A stretch of DNA of 47,068 bases, from the IMG/VR virus record IMGVR_UViG_3300035199_000718, positions 1 to 47,068 of that record; one strand, given 5' to 3'. This stretch comes from a virus. The position numbers were made by a program, and so were the translations under genes. The notes beneath the pieces were generated by a model. The model was given only the letters and a program-made list of their open reading frames with translations. It searched no databases and was not told the origin of the DNA. Below, piece after piece: positions 8,556 to 16,509 of this stretch. Every line of letters begins with the position of its first letter. The first letter of the stretch is position 1.

Positions 8556-9173
8556 ATGGCTTTTGCAACAAACTTAACGGGAACTTTAATTACAAACCAA
8601 TTTGGTGGCGATGGCTTACCATTGGGCGTTAGAAATGACTACGGAAACATTCGTGGCGGTGGAGCGATTGCGGATACCGGACTTGCTACAACCTCTACGT
8701 TTGGTGAAACCGATCAAAGTTGGATAGTCACAACCATCACGTCTGGTGTTGGTCCAGTTGAAGCTGCGGTTACCGCTGCTGGCGCCTCTTTTAACTCGGG
8801 CGAACAGACGATTATGGTAACTCAGACTAGGATTGCGAATATTATTAACAGTACTTTACAGGGTGGTCAGTCTGATAGTGCTAACTTTGCTAATACGCCA
8901 TTGCAATTAGATGTACTTAGAACTTACTACTATAAGGTAGCAGTTAAACAGGGTAATTGGAACGTATTTAATGGCTCGTTTAGCTCAATTTCCAACAGTG
9001 CCGTATCTGGTGTATGGGCCATTGGTAGTCAAGTAGAAAACACTTCTACAATGAAAGCCTCTGGTACAGACGTTGCGGCTAACCCAAGTCAAAGTCAACC
9101 GGGACGTATCGTCATTACTGATGGAAGTCCGAATCCAACACAAACCGGTTATCAAGCAAGATACAACTGGTAG
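8556..9173 (+). CDS. Probable abundant virion protein, function unknown
   Basis: A 205-aa protein rich in Gly, Ser, Thr and Asn with few charged residues, typical of beta-rich virion proteins: for example TNLTGTLITNQFGGDGLPLG and NVFNGSFSSISNSAVSGVWAIG. No known domain. It stands alone between a promoter-like element and a strong terminator, and its codons (GGT/GGC Gly, CGT Arg, GCT/GCG Ala) are more biased than its neighbours, as in the gene at 1400. I infer a structural protein made in large amounts, perhaps a head or tail decoration protein. It could instead be a secreted or host-interacting product. Confidence 0.65.
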   Translation: MAFATNLTGTLITNQFGGDGLPLGVRNDYGNIRGGGAIADTGLATTSTFGETDQSWIVTTITSGVGPVEAAVTAAGASFNSGEQTIMVTQTRIANIINSTLQGGQSDSANFANTPLQLDVLRTYYYKVAVKQGNWNVFNGSFSSISNSAVSGVWAIGSQVENTSTMKASGTDVAANPSQSQPGRIVITDGSPNPTQTGYQARYNW

Positions 9174-9196
9174 TTTTTTTATTGGTCATTATACGG

Positions 9197-9224
9197 GGGG
9201 TCTTAGGAAACTAAGGCCCCTTTT
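9197..9224 (+). terminator. Rho-independent terminator with GAAA tetraloop
   Basis: A ten-base-pair stem (9197-9206 with 9211-9220, one T-G wobble) closes a GAAA loop and is followed by TTTT. This is the strongest hairpin terminator in the window. Confidence 0.9.
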
Positions 9225-9256
9225 ATATTCCTAAAATCTTCAATTACGAGAGAACC

Positions 9257-9604
9257 ATGAAAGATAATAATGTTATGAAAGACTTAATATTTTTTCTTGG
9301 ATTTTGCATAGTAAGCATGGCTGGATTTTGGATGATGATTGGTGGAAAATACGTAAACAGAGAAGAAGCGGTTCTTATCATTCAGCAACAAACTGTTGCG
9401 ATAGAGACCAAACTAGACATTTATCATAGCTCCCTACTAGAGCAAGAAGATAGAATTTCTAAACAAGAAGATAAACTACAAAGAGTGTTAGAACAAAATA
9501 CAGAAGCAATTAATGAGCTAAAAATTCAAATCGCAACACTTTCTCAATCACTAAAATCTATCAATATGAGCTGGTTCTATGAGCAAGAAGATACCATACA
9601 GTGA
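9257..9604 (+). CDS. Single-span membrane protein with coiled coil
   Basis: A 115-aa protein with one N-terminal membrane segment (LIFFLGFCIVSMAGFWMMIGG, residues 10-30) and then a long coiled coil (EEAVLIIQQQTVAIETKLDI through LKIQIATLSQSL). The topology resembles an inner-membrane spanin or another lysis or host-membrane protein, but there is no diagnostic motif. It overlaps the following hydrolase gene by 26 bases, suggesting the two products act together. Lysis role is inference. Confidence 0.65.
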   Translation: MKDNNVMKDLIFFLGFCIVSMAGFWMMIGGKYVNREEAVLIIQQQTVAIETKLDIYHSSLLEQEDRISKQEDKLQRVLEQNTEAINELKIQIATLSQSLKSINMSWFYEQEDTIQ

Positions 9605-10172
9605 AGCAAAGGAACTTATACAAGAGGGCGATGTTTTATTATTTAGAGGCTGCGGGGTTCTCTCATGGCTGATTAAGAGATATGGCTCTGGCGTACATAG
9701 TCATGTAGGTATTGCACATTGGGATGGAGATCATTTACAGTGTGTAGAATTTAGAGAGTTCAAAGGTGGCAGGTCTGTTTCATTAAGAAGTCAGGTGAAT
9801 GATACTCCATCAGGTATTGACGTATTTCGAGCAGCAAAAAAAGTACATTATGAAAATGTAGAGTATGATTTAACGGACTCCGTAAGGTCAAAAATTAGTA
9901 GTATACTAATATTGCTAACGGGCTTACCGTATGGATGGAAAAATATATGGAAACTAGTTAAGCACTACACACCGTTTTTACGACTAGAAGCACAAAATAT
10001 GAAGGATGATGACCCAACTAAAGTTTTTGTTTGTAGTACCGCTGTAGCTTATGCATATCGAATGGCCTATATTGATCCTGTACCATATCTGGCTGATACG
10101 GCAGTAGCGCCTGCTGATTTAGCACGCTCAGCGATTTTTCAATATCAATTTACTATAGAAAAGGATTGGTAA
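9579..10172 (+). CDS. Permuted papain-fold (YiiX/NlpC-P60-like) hydrolase
   Basis: A 197-aa protein with the arrangement of circularly permuted NlpC/P60 (YiiX-like) enzymes: GDVLLFRG, then SHVGIAHW carrying the catalytic His42, VEF with a possible third residue, and near the end FVCSTAVAYAYRMA carrying the nucleophile Cys152. Family members hydrolyse peptide, amide or ester bonds in cell-wall peptides or lipids. No signal peptide is present. The gene overlaps the upstream membrane coiled-coil gene, so a joint role in envelope attack, lysis or host-lipid modification is possible. The fold assignment is fairly secure; the substrate is not. Confidence 0.75.
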   Translation: MSKKIPYSEAKELIQEGDVLLFRGCGVLSWLIKRYGSGVHSHVGIAHWDGDHLQCVEFREFKGGRSVSLRSQVNDTPSGIDVFRAAKKVHYENVEYDLTDSVRSKISSILILLTGLPYGWKNIWKLVKHYTPFLRLEAQNMKDDDPTKVFVCSTAVAYAYRMAYIDPVPYLADTAVAPADLARSAIFQYQFTIEKDW

Positions 10173-10173
10173 C

Positions 10174-10422
10174 ATGACCAAGGAATCAAGCACACAGGAA
10201 AAAAGACCCTTTTTTTACAGATCAACATTCGATCCATTGATAGCACGACTGTATAATAATAGTAAGTGTAGACAGTGTGAGGGGCGTGGTTATTTCATGT
10301 CAGAAATTCCTCCCGAAGGGCTGAAATACTTTATCAAGGGTATCAAAAATCGAGAAGTATATACCTATTGTTCCTGTGTAGACAAGAACGTACAAAAGCA
10401 CAGTCGAGAAGTAAGTAAATGA
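10174..10422 (+). CDS. Small zinc-ribbon-like protein
   Basis: An 82-aa protein with a CRQCEGRGYF motif, like one half of a DnaJ zinc centre (CxxCxGxG), and a later CSCVDKN. These four Cys could bind one zinc ion. The rest is polar and basic with no further motif. ATG 10174 is one base past the preceding stop, and the end overlaps the deaminase start (ATGA). Function unknown; a nucleic-acid or protein adaptor is possible. Confidence 0.6.
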   Translation: MTKESSTQEKRPFFYRSTFDPLIARLYNNSKCRQCEGRGYFMSEIPPEGLKYFIKGIKNREVYTYCSCVDKNVQKHSREVSK

Positions 10423-11060
10423 TTAAGGAAAAGTTTATTAGGAAATATATGAAATTAGCAAAGGGAATTGCTAATGATCAAAACCCATGTTTATCAAGAA
10501 AGGTAGGAGTGATTGTCGTCGATCCTACTACTCATGGCATTGTGGGCGCAGGATATAATGGCCCACCTGAAAACACACCTCATTGTAACGAGGTTAAATT
10601 TCTAAAAAATTTCTTTTGGCCCCAGTTAACAGATGACGAACAGATGCGTATATTCGAAAAGTATGCTGATGCCAAACACGTTAAAAACCACCTAAGTTTT
10701 ATCCATAATGTACAACCCCTCGATGGCACAAAAGATATTTATAAATATCTATCACAATGTAATGAATGTCCTCGAAGAATATTGGGATATTCAGCGGGAA
10801 AAAGGTCTGAGCTTTGTTCATGCCAACACGCGGAACGAAACGCTCTTAATAAATTACCAATTCCCGCTAAGGGTTTAGTTATGTTTTGTTGGTGTGGAAT
10901 ACCATGTATACAATGTAGCGGCTCAATTATTAATGCAGGTATAAAAGAGATACATTGTGTAAAAGAAAAAGACTATCAATCATCTGCAAGGTGGTTATTT
11001 AAACATGCTGATACAAAATTATTTGAACATGATTTATCAACGTTGGAAATACAAGAGTAA
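10419..11060 (+). CDS. Deoxycytidylate deaminase family protein
   Basis: A 213-aa zinc-dependent deaminase: LSRKVGVIVVD and GAGYNGPP at the N-terminus, catalytic QHAERNAL (His-Ala-Glu) and the GIPCIQC pair that completes the zinc site. The usual reaction is dCMP to dUMP, feeding ThyA. Compared with the roughly 150-180 aa of standard enzymes, an insertion of about 70 residues separates YNGPPENTPHC from the HAE motif; it holds another CNEC and a CSC, so it may bind an extra zinc, as in T4-type dCMP deaminases. Lies directly upstream of the RNR gene in the same operon. Cytidine or tRNA substrates are less likely. Confidence 0.85.
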   Translation: MIKEKFIRKYMKLAKGIANDQNPCLSRKVGVIVVDPTTHGIVGAGYNGPPENTPHCNEVKFLKNFFWPQLTDDEQMRIFEKYADAKHVKNHLSFIHNVQPLDGTKDIYKYLSQCNECPRRILGYSAGKRSELCSCQHAERNALNKLPIPAKGLVMFCWCGIPCIQCSGSIINAGIKEIHCVKEKDYQSSARWLFKHADTKLFEHDLSTLEIQE

Positions 11061-11071
11061 AGGAGTTGGCT

Positions 11072-13576
11072 ATGTCGGATAGATTTACTAATAGTTTTAG
11101 CCATGAGACATGGGAGCAAAAATATAAGTATAAAAACGATTCATGCATTGATGATACGTGGCGTAGGGTTGCAAAAGATTTAGCGTCGGTAGAAGAAAAT
11201 AAAGAAGAGTGGGAAGCAAAATTCTATACGGCTCTCGAAGATTTTAAATTCGTTCCCGGTGGTCGTATTACATCTAATGCTGGGACTGGTCTTAAAGGTA
11301 CTACTTATATTAATTGTTTTGTCGATGGTTTTGAAGGTAAAGATGTAGATTCTATTGAAGGTATCTATGGAACACTCTTAAAACAAGCTCAAATTCTCAA
11401 GAGTGAAGGTGGTTATGGATTTTGTGTTGATACTCTAAGGCCGTGTGGTTCTCATATTGGTGGTATTGGCAACCAATCTCCCGGTGCGGTCAAGTTTCTG
11501 GAGCTATGGGACAAGTCTTCTGAAATTATTACTTCTGGTTCTGGTAAGAAAGCTCGTAAGGACCAAAAGAATTTTATACGTAAGGGCGCACAAATGGTAA
11601 CGATGAGTTGCTGGCATCCTGACGTAATAGAATTTATTGAAGCTAAAAAAACCCCCGGTAGACTATCTAAGTTTAATATGTCTGTTCTTTGTACAGATGA
11701 GTTTATGGGAGCGGTTAAGCTAGATATGCCTTGGAAGCTTGTCTTTCCTAATTATGAAAAATATGCATCTCAGTATAAAACAGATTGGAATGGAGACTTA
11801 GATTCTTGGACCAAGGCTTGTGGAGAAGAAGATGCGTTAGTAACCTATCATGAGTTTGAATCTGCAAGAGACTTGTGGAACTTGATTATGGACAATACAT
11901 ACAACCGAAATGAGCCGGGAGTATTATTTGTTGACCATATGAATAAAATGAATAATTTAAACTACTGCGAATGGATTAATGCGACCAACCCATGTGGTGA
12001 ACAGGTACTCCCAATTGGAGGTGTTTGCCTATTGGGTTCTATTAATCTAGTACATTTTATTGATGCTGAAAACAAGTCATGGAAGTATAAAGAACTAAAG
12101 CAAACAATTCATACAGCTATTCGTTTTATGGACAATGTAAACGATAAGACTCAAGTACCATTAAAGCATCAAAAAGAAAACTTAAAAGATAAAAGACGTA
12201 TCGGATTAGGGGTTTTAGGATACGGATCTGCATTGTTAATGGCCCATGTAAAATATGGAAGTAAAAAAGCATTAGAAATGACCAACGAGTTGATGAAGTT
12301 TTTTACCAACGAAGCATATAGAGCCTCTGCATTACTTGCCAAAGAGAAGGGCTCATTCCCTCTGTACGATAAAGAAAGGTACACTCAAGGTGAGTTTATA
12401 AAAAGGTTGGATAGGAGCGTTGTCAATTTAATAAAAGAACATGGAATACGAAATTCTCACATCACATCAATCCAACCAACAGGTAATAGTTCGTGTTTTG
12501 CGAACTTAGTTAGTGGTGGATTAGAACCTTTATTCATGCATGGCTATGTGAGAACTTCTATTCAACCCTCGCCACCAGAAGGCCTACCAATACCAAAAAA
12601 TATAGATTGGTCAAATAAAACCTTTGACCTAACCGATATTCCAGACAATGAGGTGGATTGGAGTTGGATTAAAGAAGGTGATGAAGACCTTTTAGCAACA
12701 AAATTTGAAGATAAAATATGGAAGTTTGATCGCACAAGAGGCTTATTAAAAGAAGAGTGGATAGAAGACTATGGAGTTTCTTATTTAAAAGAGATAAACA
12801 AGTGGAGTCCTGACGCTGGATGGGCAGCATGTACAATGGACCTAAATGTACAAGCGCATGTAGATACCATGTCTCTATTTGCAAACTGGGTAGACTCGGC
12901 AATCTCTAAAACAATTAATCTTCCTAATAATTATCCTTATCAGGACTTTAAAAATGTATATAAAAAGGCTTGGGAAAATGGAATTAAGGGATTTACAACA
13001 TATCGTGCGGGTACAATGACTAGCGTGCTATCTGAGTCGTCTTCGCTTGATAAAAAATCTAGTAGACCATTAATTTCAGATAAAAGACCTAAAGAGCTTC
13101 CCTGTGCCGTATACCATATTACCGTTAAGAGCGAAAAATATTTTGTATTAGTTGGTATGTATGAAGACGAACCCTACGAGGTATTCGCCGGTAAAAATGG
13201 ATTTATAGATAAAAAAGTAAAAACCGGAATTGTTTTGAAGTTAGGAAGGCCAAAAGGTGTATATAAAGCCATACTGGAAGATGGTTTAGAGCTTTCACCT
13301 ATCAATGCTACATGTAGTGCTGAAGAAGATGCCTTAACACGTATGACTTCTTTATCGTTACGGCATGGAGCAGACATACATACAGTTGTGCAACAACTTG
13401 AAAAGGTTAAGGGTGATATGACATGCTTTGCAAAGAGTATGGCAAGAGCATTAAAGAAGTATATTCCAGATGGAACAGAAGAAGAGGGGGCATGTCCTGA
13501 ATGCAACAGTGATGGTTTAATACGCCAAGAAGGATGTGTGACATGCACACAGTGTGGATGGTCAAAGTGTGTGTGA
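11072..13576 (+). CDS. nrdJ: Class II (adenosylcobalamin-dependent) ribonucleotide reductase
   Basis: An 834-aa RNR that reduces ribonucleotides to deoxyribonucleotides without a separate radical subunit. Features seen: GGRITSNAGT, a substrate-site Cys in TYINCFVD, SEGGYGF and RPCGSHIGG, the radical Cys in NATNPCGEQVLP, NDKTQVPL, and IQPTGNSSCFANLVSGGLEP. The C-terminus carries CPECNSDG and CTQCGWSKC, the redox/zinc tail characteristic of NrdJ. No NrdB gene is nearby, which agrees with class II. It depends on host B12. ATG 11072 follows AAAGGAG; a TTG at 11066 is also in frame but overlaps that site. Codon choice drifts along the gene, with more CGT and CTN in the first third. Confidence 0.93.
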   Translation: MSDRFTNSFSHETWEQKYKYKNDSCIDDTWRRVAKDLASVEENKEEWEAKFYTALEDFKFVPGGRITSNAGTGLKGTTYINCFVDGFEGKDVDSIEGIYGTLLKQAQILKSEGGYGFCVDTLRPCGSHIGGIGNQSPGAVKFLELWDKSSEIITSGSGKKARKDQKNFIRKGAQMVTMSCWHPDVIEFIEAKKTPGRLSKFNMSVLCTDEFMGAVKLDMPWKLVFPNYEKYASQYKTDWNGDLDSWTKACGEEDALVTYHEFESARDLWNLIMDNTYNRNEPGVLFVDHMNKMNNLNYCEWINATNPCGEQVLPIGGVCLLGSINLVHFIDAENKSWKYKELKQTIHTAIRFMDNVNDKTQVPLKHQKENLKDKRRIGLGVLGYGSALLMAHVKYGSKKALEMTNELMKFFTNEAYRASALLAKEKGSFPLYDKERYTQGEFIKRLDRSVVNLIKEHGIRNSHITSIQPTGNSSCFANLVSGGLEPLFMHGYVRTSIQPSPPEGLPIPKNIDWSNKTFDLTDIPDNEVDWSWIKEGDEDLLATKFEDKIWKFDRTRGLLKEEWIEDYGVSYLKEINKWSPDAGWAACTMDLNVQAHVDTMSLFANWVDSAISKTINLPNNYPYQDFKNVYKKAWENGIKGFTTYRAGTMTSVLSESSSLDKKSSRPLISDKRPKELPCAVYHITVKSEKYFVLVGMYEDEPYEVFAGKNGFIDKKVKTGIVLKLGRPKGVYKAILEDGLELSPINATCSAEEDALTRMTSLSLRHGADIHTVVQQLEKVKGDMTCFAKSMARALKKYIPDGTEEEGACPECNSDGLIRQEGCVTCTQCGWSKCV

Positions 13577-13586
13577 TCCGTATAAT
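13559..13586 (+). promoter_or_regulatory. Candidate promoter (GTATAATAT)
   Basis: TATAAT at 13581-13586 with TGGTCA at 13559-13564 (4 of 6 to TTGACA, 16-base spacer) lies at the end of the RNR gene, 14 bases before the start of the next gene. Confidence 0.4.
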
Positions 13587-13599
13587 ATAGAAAAGAGAG

Positions 13600-13911
13600 A
13601 TGAGAAGTTTATTAAATATTTGTTCAACCATTATTGTATGTATTTCAGGTATAGATATTTATTGGTTAAGTAAAAATCGTGACTATATAGTTACCTTAGA
13701 AGAAAATCCATTAGGAAAGTATTTATTAAATGTAGATAATGGAGACGTGTCTTTATTTATTTTATGTAAATTTCTCGGAACATACATTGTAATAGCTACA
13801 CTATATTATTTAAAAAACAATCAAATAAAATACGTACCCACTATTGCTATAACTCTAGCAATTACACAGATTTTTTTATTATTTTACTTATATTACGCGC
13901 CTGATATTTGA
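13600..13911 (+). CDS. Small integral membrane protein
   Basis: A 103-aa protein with three hydrophobic spans: LLNICSTIIVCISGIDIYW (residues 3-22), LFILCKFLGTYIVIATLYYL (52-71) and TIAITLAITQIFLLFYLYY (81-99). ATG 13600 has GAGAG upstream and a promoter-like TATAAT. No signature of a known holin family, although size and topology would fit a holin or another host-membrane modifier. Function unknown. Confidence 0.6.
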   Translation: MRSLLNICSTIIVCISGIDIYWLSKNRDYIVTLEENPLGKYLLNVDNGDVSLFILCKFLGTYIVIATLYYLKNNQIKYVPTIAITLAITQIFLLFYLYYAPDI

Positions 13912-13955
13912 TAAAATATAAAAAGGTTATTGCCTAGCTGTGTTGGATTTGAGAG

Positions 13956-13961
13956 TATAAT
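13956..13961 (+). promoter_or_regulatory. Candidate -10 element (GAGTATAATACTC palindrome)
   Basis: TATAAT centred in the inverted repeat GAGTATAATACTC (13953-13965), 20 bases upstream of the FmdB-like gene. No -35 box is evident. The symmetry could instead be a repressor operator overlapping a -10 region. Confidence 0.4.
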
Positions 13962-13980
13962 ACTCATAAAGGAAACATAT

Positions 13981-14331
13981 ATGCCCGAATACACCTTTAT
14001 ATGCGAAGTCTGTTCAAGCCATACAACCTTAGTATGTATGATATCTGAATATTCTGATAAATTAAAAACCATTAAGTGCGAATCTTGTGGGGGTGTTCTC
14101 TATAGGGATTTCTCTGAAGATAATATTGACGCGTTTGTTTCTGTAGGCTTGTCTGATTGTAAAACTATAGGTCAATATGCAGATAAGCAAACTGCTAAGT
14201 ATAGCAAAACACAACTGGAAGATATTAAAGAAGGATATAAGACTAAGAAAACAGAAGGTGGAAATCCGCTACCTCAAGGCATGAGTCGTATGGAAAAACC
14301 CAATCATGGTATAAAGTGGACAAAAGATTAA
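13981..14331 (+). CDS. FmdB-like zinc-ribbon protein
   Basis: A 116-aa protein beginning MPEYTFICEVC, with a second CESCG about 30 residues later, the pattern of FmdB-type putative regulatory zinc ribbons, which are widespread in bacteria and phages. The remainder is a Lys-rich tail ending in GMSRMEKPNHGIKWTKD. Start ATG 13981 has AAAGGAA upstream; an in-frame start at 13930 would place the N-terminus before the promoter-like element. The molecular role of the family is not established; nucleic-acid binding is likely. Confidence 0.7.
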   Translation: MPEYTFICEVCSSHTTLVCMISEYSDKLKTIKCESCGGVLYRDFSEDNIDAFVSVGLSDCKTIGQYADKQTAKYSKTQLEDIKEGYKTKKTEGGNPLPQGMSRMEKPNHGIKWTKD

Positions 14332-14346
14332 CCAAGGAGAGACATT

Positions 14347-14760
14347 ATGGCTAAAAAGAAAACTGAAACCCATATAATTAATAAAAAGAAAACTACAAAA
14401 AAAATTAAAAGAACGGAAGTAATTTATACTATTACGGGCAAACAAGAATATCTTGAAGACGACCAATATCCATGTATTAAATTAGATTATGAAACAGCAC
14501 AAGAATCGCCAGACGCATTCGCCATGAAGATAATTATTGGTCAACGAACTAAGTTCTATACCAAAAGAGGTAAGCATGGTAGGCTATACAATCCTATTGG
14601 TATGTTTAGTGAGGGTATGGCATCAAAAAGACTTGGACATGCTGGTAAGTTAGAATGGAAATTTACGGAAGTAAGCGAGAGGGTGTTTAATTTTTATAGG
14701 GATTTTTTAAGAACTAAGAACGTTGCATATTTACACAACGCAGAAAGGGAATTGTTATGA
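14347..14760 (+). CDS. Unknown basic protein upstream of recombination genes
   Basis: A 137-aa protein with a Lys-rich N-terminus (AKKKTETH, NKKKTTKKIKR) and a folded region of about 100 residues that includes KIIIGQRTKFYTKRGKHGRLYNPIGMF. No known family is recognised. ATG 14347 has AAGGAGAG upstream; the end overlaps the next gene by ATGA. Operon position before RecA suggests DNA metabolism, as inference. Confidence 0.6.
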   Translation: MAKKKTETHIINKKKTTKKIKRTEVIYTITGKQEYLEDDQYPCIKLDYETAQESPDAFAMKIIIGQRTKFYTKRGKHGRLYNPIGMFSEGMASKRLGHAGKLEWKFTEVSERVFNFYRDFLRTKNVAYLHNAERELL

Positions 14761-15071
14761 AAAAGGGTAAACTTACAGAAACGGAAAAGGCTTGTATTGA
14801 AGGCATGATTGCATCAGACGTTAACATAGAAGACATGGCAACCCAGTTGGATCGTTCTGTACCGATTATAGAAAAGGAAGCGGAAAAAATTAAATCTCAA
14901 TCAGTAAGAAATCAGTTATATATTAATAAAACCGCCTCTGGACATAAGGGCGTTAGTATAATGACAGAAGCGGCGTCTACTCGCGGAGACACGGTTAAGG
15001 ATAAAGCTAGCGCTACCCCTACATCAAAAGAGACCAAACGCTCCTCTTGGGTCCATAAGATACACGAGTAA
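14757..15071 (+). CDS. Small protein with N-terminal HTH-like region
   Basis: A 104-aa protein. Residues 5-45 (LTETEKACIEGMIASDVNIE, then MATQLDRSVPIIEKEAEKI) have the helix pattern of a sigma-region-4-like or MarR-like helix-turn-helix: a helix, a turn and a recognition helix with DRSVPII. The C-terminal half is Ser/Thr/Lys-rich and probably disordered. Start and stop overlap the neighbours (ATGA, TAATG). A DNA-binding role is plausible but not shown. Confidence 0.55.
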   Translation: MKKGKLTETEKACIEGMIASDVNIEDMATQLDRSVPIIEKEAEKIKSQSVRNQLYINKTASGHKGVSIMTEAASTRGDTVKDKASATPTSKETKRSSWVHKIHE

Positions 15072-15526
15072 TGGCTAAAACTAGATCAAACGATAGACGC
15101 TATCCATCTAGATATTCTCCAGATGTCGATAGTCAGGGTTTTGCATGGGTAACTGGTAGGCAATACATAGTCGAGCTTATATGTGAAAATAAAGCTTTAA
15201 AGGATAAAAAAGAACTACCTCGTGGTTTCTATACTAAAAATCTTAACCTGTCTGTATGGCAAAAATTCTATCAACAGCAAATTAAGAATCGCAGCTTAAC
15301 AAAGCTAATTAAAGATCATACTATAGATAAGATTATTGCCTTTCTAAAAGACAACAGATACATATTAAGTCTACGTCCTAAGTGGGTACATCAAAAACTT
15401 GATGAATATAAATATGTTGTTAAAGAACACTCGGCAGATTCGGAATATGACTTTAAACAATCGCAAAACTTTAATACTAACAATACTAAAAAATCGATCT
15501 TATCAAGACTAGAGGAACTCGAATGA
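15071..15526 (+). CDS. Unknown protein upstream of RecA
   Basis: A 151-aa protein with many Lys and Tyr and no recognised domain. It has the short conserved-looking segment LPRGFYTKNLNLSVWQKFYQ and a helical C-terminal half ending SILSRLEELE. It is coupled on both sides by overlapping start and stop codons, and its neighbour is RecA, so a recombination or repair role is possible. Confidence 0.55.
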   Translation: MAKTRSNDRRYPSRYSPDVDSQGFAWVTGRQYIVELICENKALKDKKELPRGFYTKNLNLSVWQKFYQQQIKNRSLTKLIKDHTIDKIIAFLKDNRYILSLRPKWVHQKLDEYKYVVKEHSADSEYDFKQSQNFNTNNTKKSILSRLEELE

Positions 15527-16509
15527 AGGATATTGTAAAAGAGTACGGTGATGTACTTCACGACCCTGCTTCAATTACCGATGAAGAACTTAGTGTTATT
15601 TCTATAAGTCCTAAGTTAGATATTGCTTTAGGTGGAGGAGTCCCTGAAGGTTCTTTATTTATTATGACAGGGCCAGAAAAGATTGGTAAAACAGTTACTG
15701 CACTAACTTTCTGTGCTAATGCGCAAAGACTTAATAGAAAAACTTACTATGGCAATATTGAAGGCAGGTTAAGGAAGAGGGACATTGAAGGTATTAAAGA
15801 GTTAAAGCTAGACCCCGAGCTTTTTAAAATTATAGGATCTACACAAGGTAATATTTTATCAGCTGAAAAGTATCTGAGTATATTTGATCAAATCATCCAT
15901 ACACAACCACAAACCATATGTGTAGTAGATTCTTTTTCCGCTCTTTCTAGCGATGCCGAACTAACAGGTAATTTAACCGATCAGCAAGTTATGACGGTAC
16001 AAAAAGTACTCTCTAAGTTCTGTAGACGAATCTCAAACGTTCTTCCAATTAATAAGGTTACAGTGGTAGGTATTACACATTTAATGGCAAACGTTTCTTC
16101 TTTTGGTAGACAAAAAACTAAAGTTGAAAAATCCGGTAGCGCACTTAAATATCAAGTCGATGTCAAGCTTCACGCTAGTCACACAGAAAAAATAATGCAG
16201 GGTGATAGCCAAATCGGCCAAACCATTCATTGGCAGGTTGTTACTTCTGCTATTGGACCTCCCGGTCAAAAAGTCACAAGCCATATCAAATATGGAAGGG
16301 GCATTTGGAAGGAGATGGAATTGGCAGACCTGATGATTGATTTTGGTCTTGTGCAAAAATCCGGCGCATGGCTCAAGCTACCCAACGAAGAAAAGCTACA
16401 AGGTAAAAATAATCTTGCTAAGTATTTAGAAGACAACCCGGACAAATACAGCGAGTTTGAAAAAGAAATCTTTTCTATGGTTGGGATCGAAAAAAATGAA
16501 GGTAAGTGA
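15523..16509 (+). CDS. RecA/UvsX-type recombinase
   Basis: A 328-aa RecA-family ATPase. Walker A is GPEKIGKT (residues 50-57), preceded by the LDIALGGGVPEGSLFIMTG segment that opens all RecA cores; Walker B is the CVVDSFSAL strand, and KVTVVGITHLMANV fits the next beta strand with its switch residue. Then come SGSALKYQVDVKLHA and a C-terminal lobe. It would form filaments on ssDNA and drive strand exchange for recombination-dependent replication and repair. Slightly shorter than bacterial RecA (about 350 aa), as phage versions usually are. It overlaps both neighbours, including a nuclease gene downstream. Confidence 0.9.
   Translation: MKDIVKEYGDVLHDPASITDEELSVISISPKLDIALGGGVPEGSLFIMTGPEKIGKTVTALTFCANAQRLNRKTYYGNIEGRLRKRDIEGIKELKLDPELFKIIGSTQGNILSAEKYLSIFDQIIHTQPQTICVVDSFSALSSDAELTGNLTDQQVMTVQKVLSKFCRRISNVLPINKVTVVGITHLMANVSSFGRQKTKVEKSGSALKYQVDVKLHASHTEKIMQGDSQIGQTIHWQVVTSAIGPPGQKVTSHIKYGRGIWKEMELADLMIDFGLVQKSGAWLKLPNEEKLQGKNNLAKYLEDNPDKYSEFEKEIFSMVGIEKNEGK

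Noticed and set aside
11040-11075. Cobalamin riboswitch upstream of the B12-dependent RNR
   Set aside because: The gap from the deaminase stop to the start is only 11 bases, with room for nothing but the ribosome-binding site.
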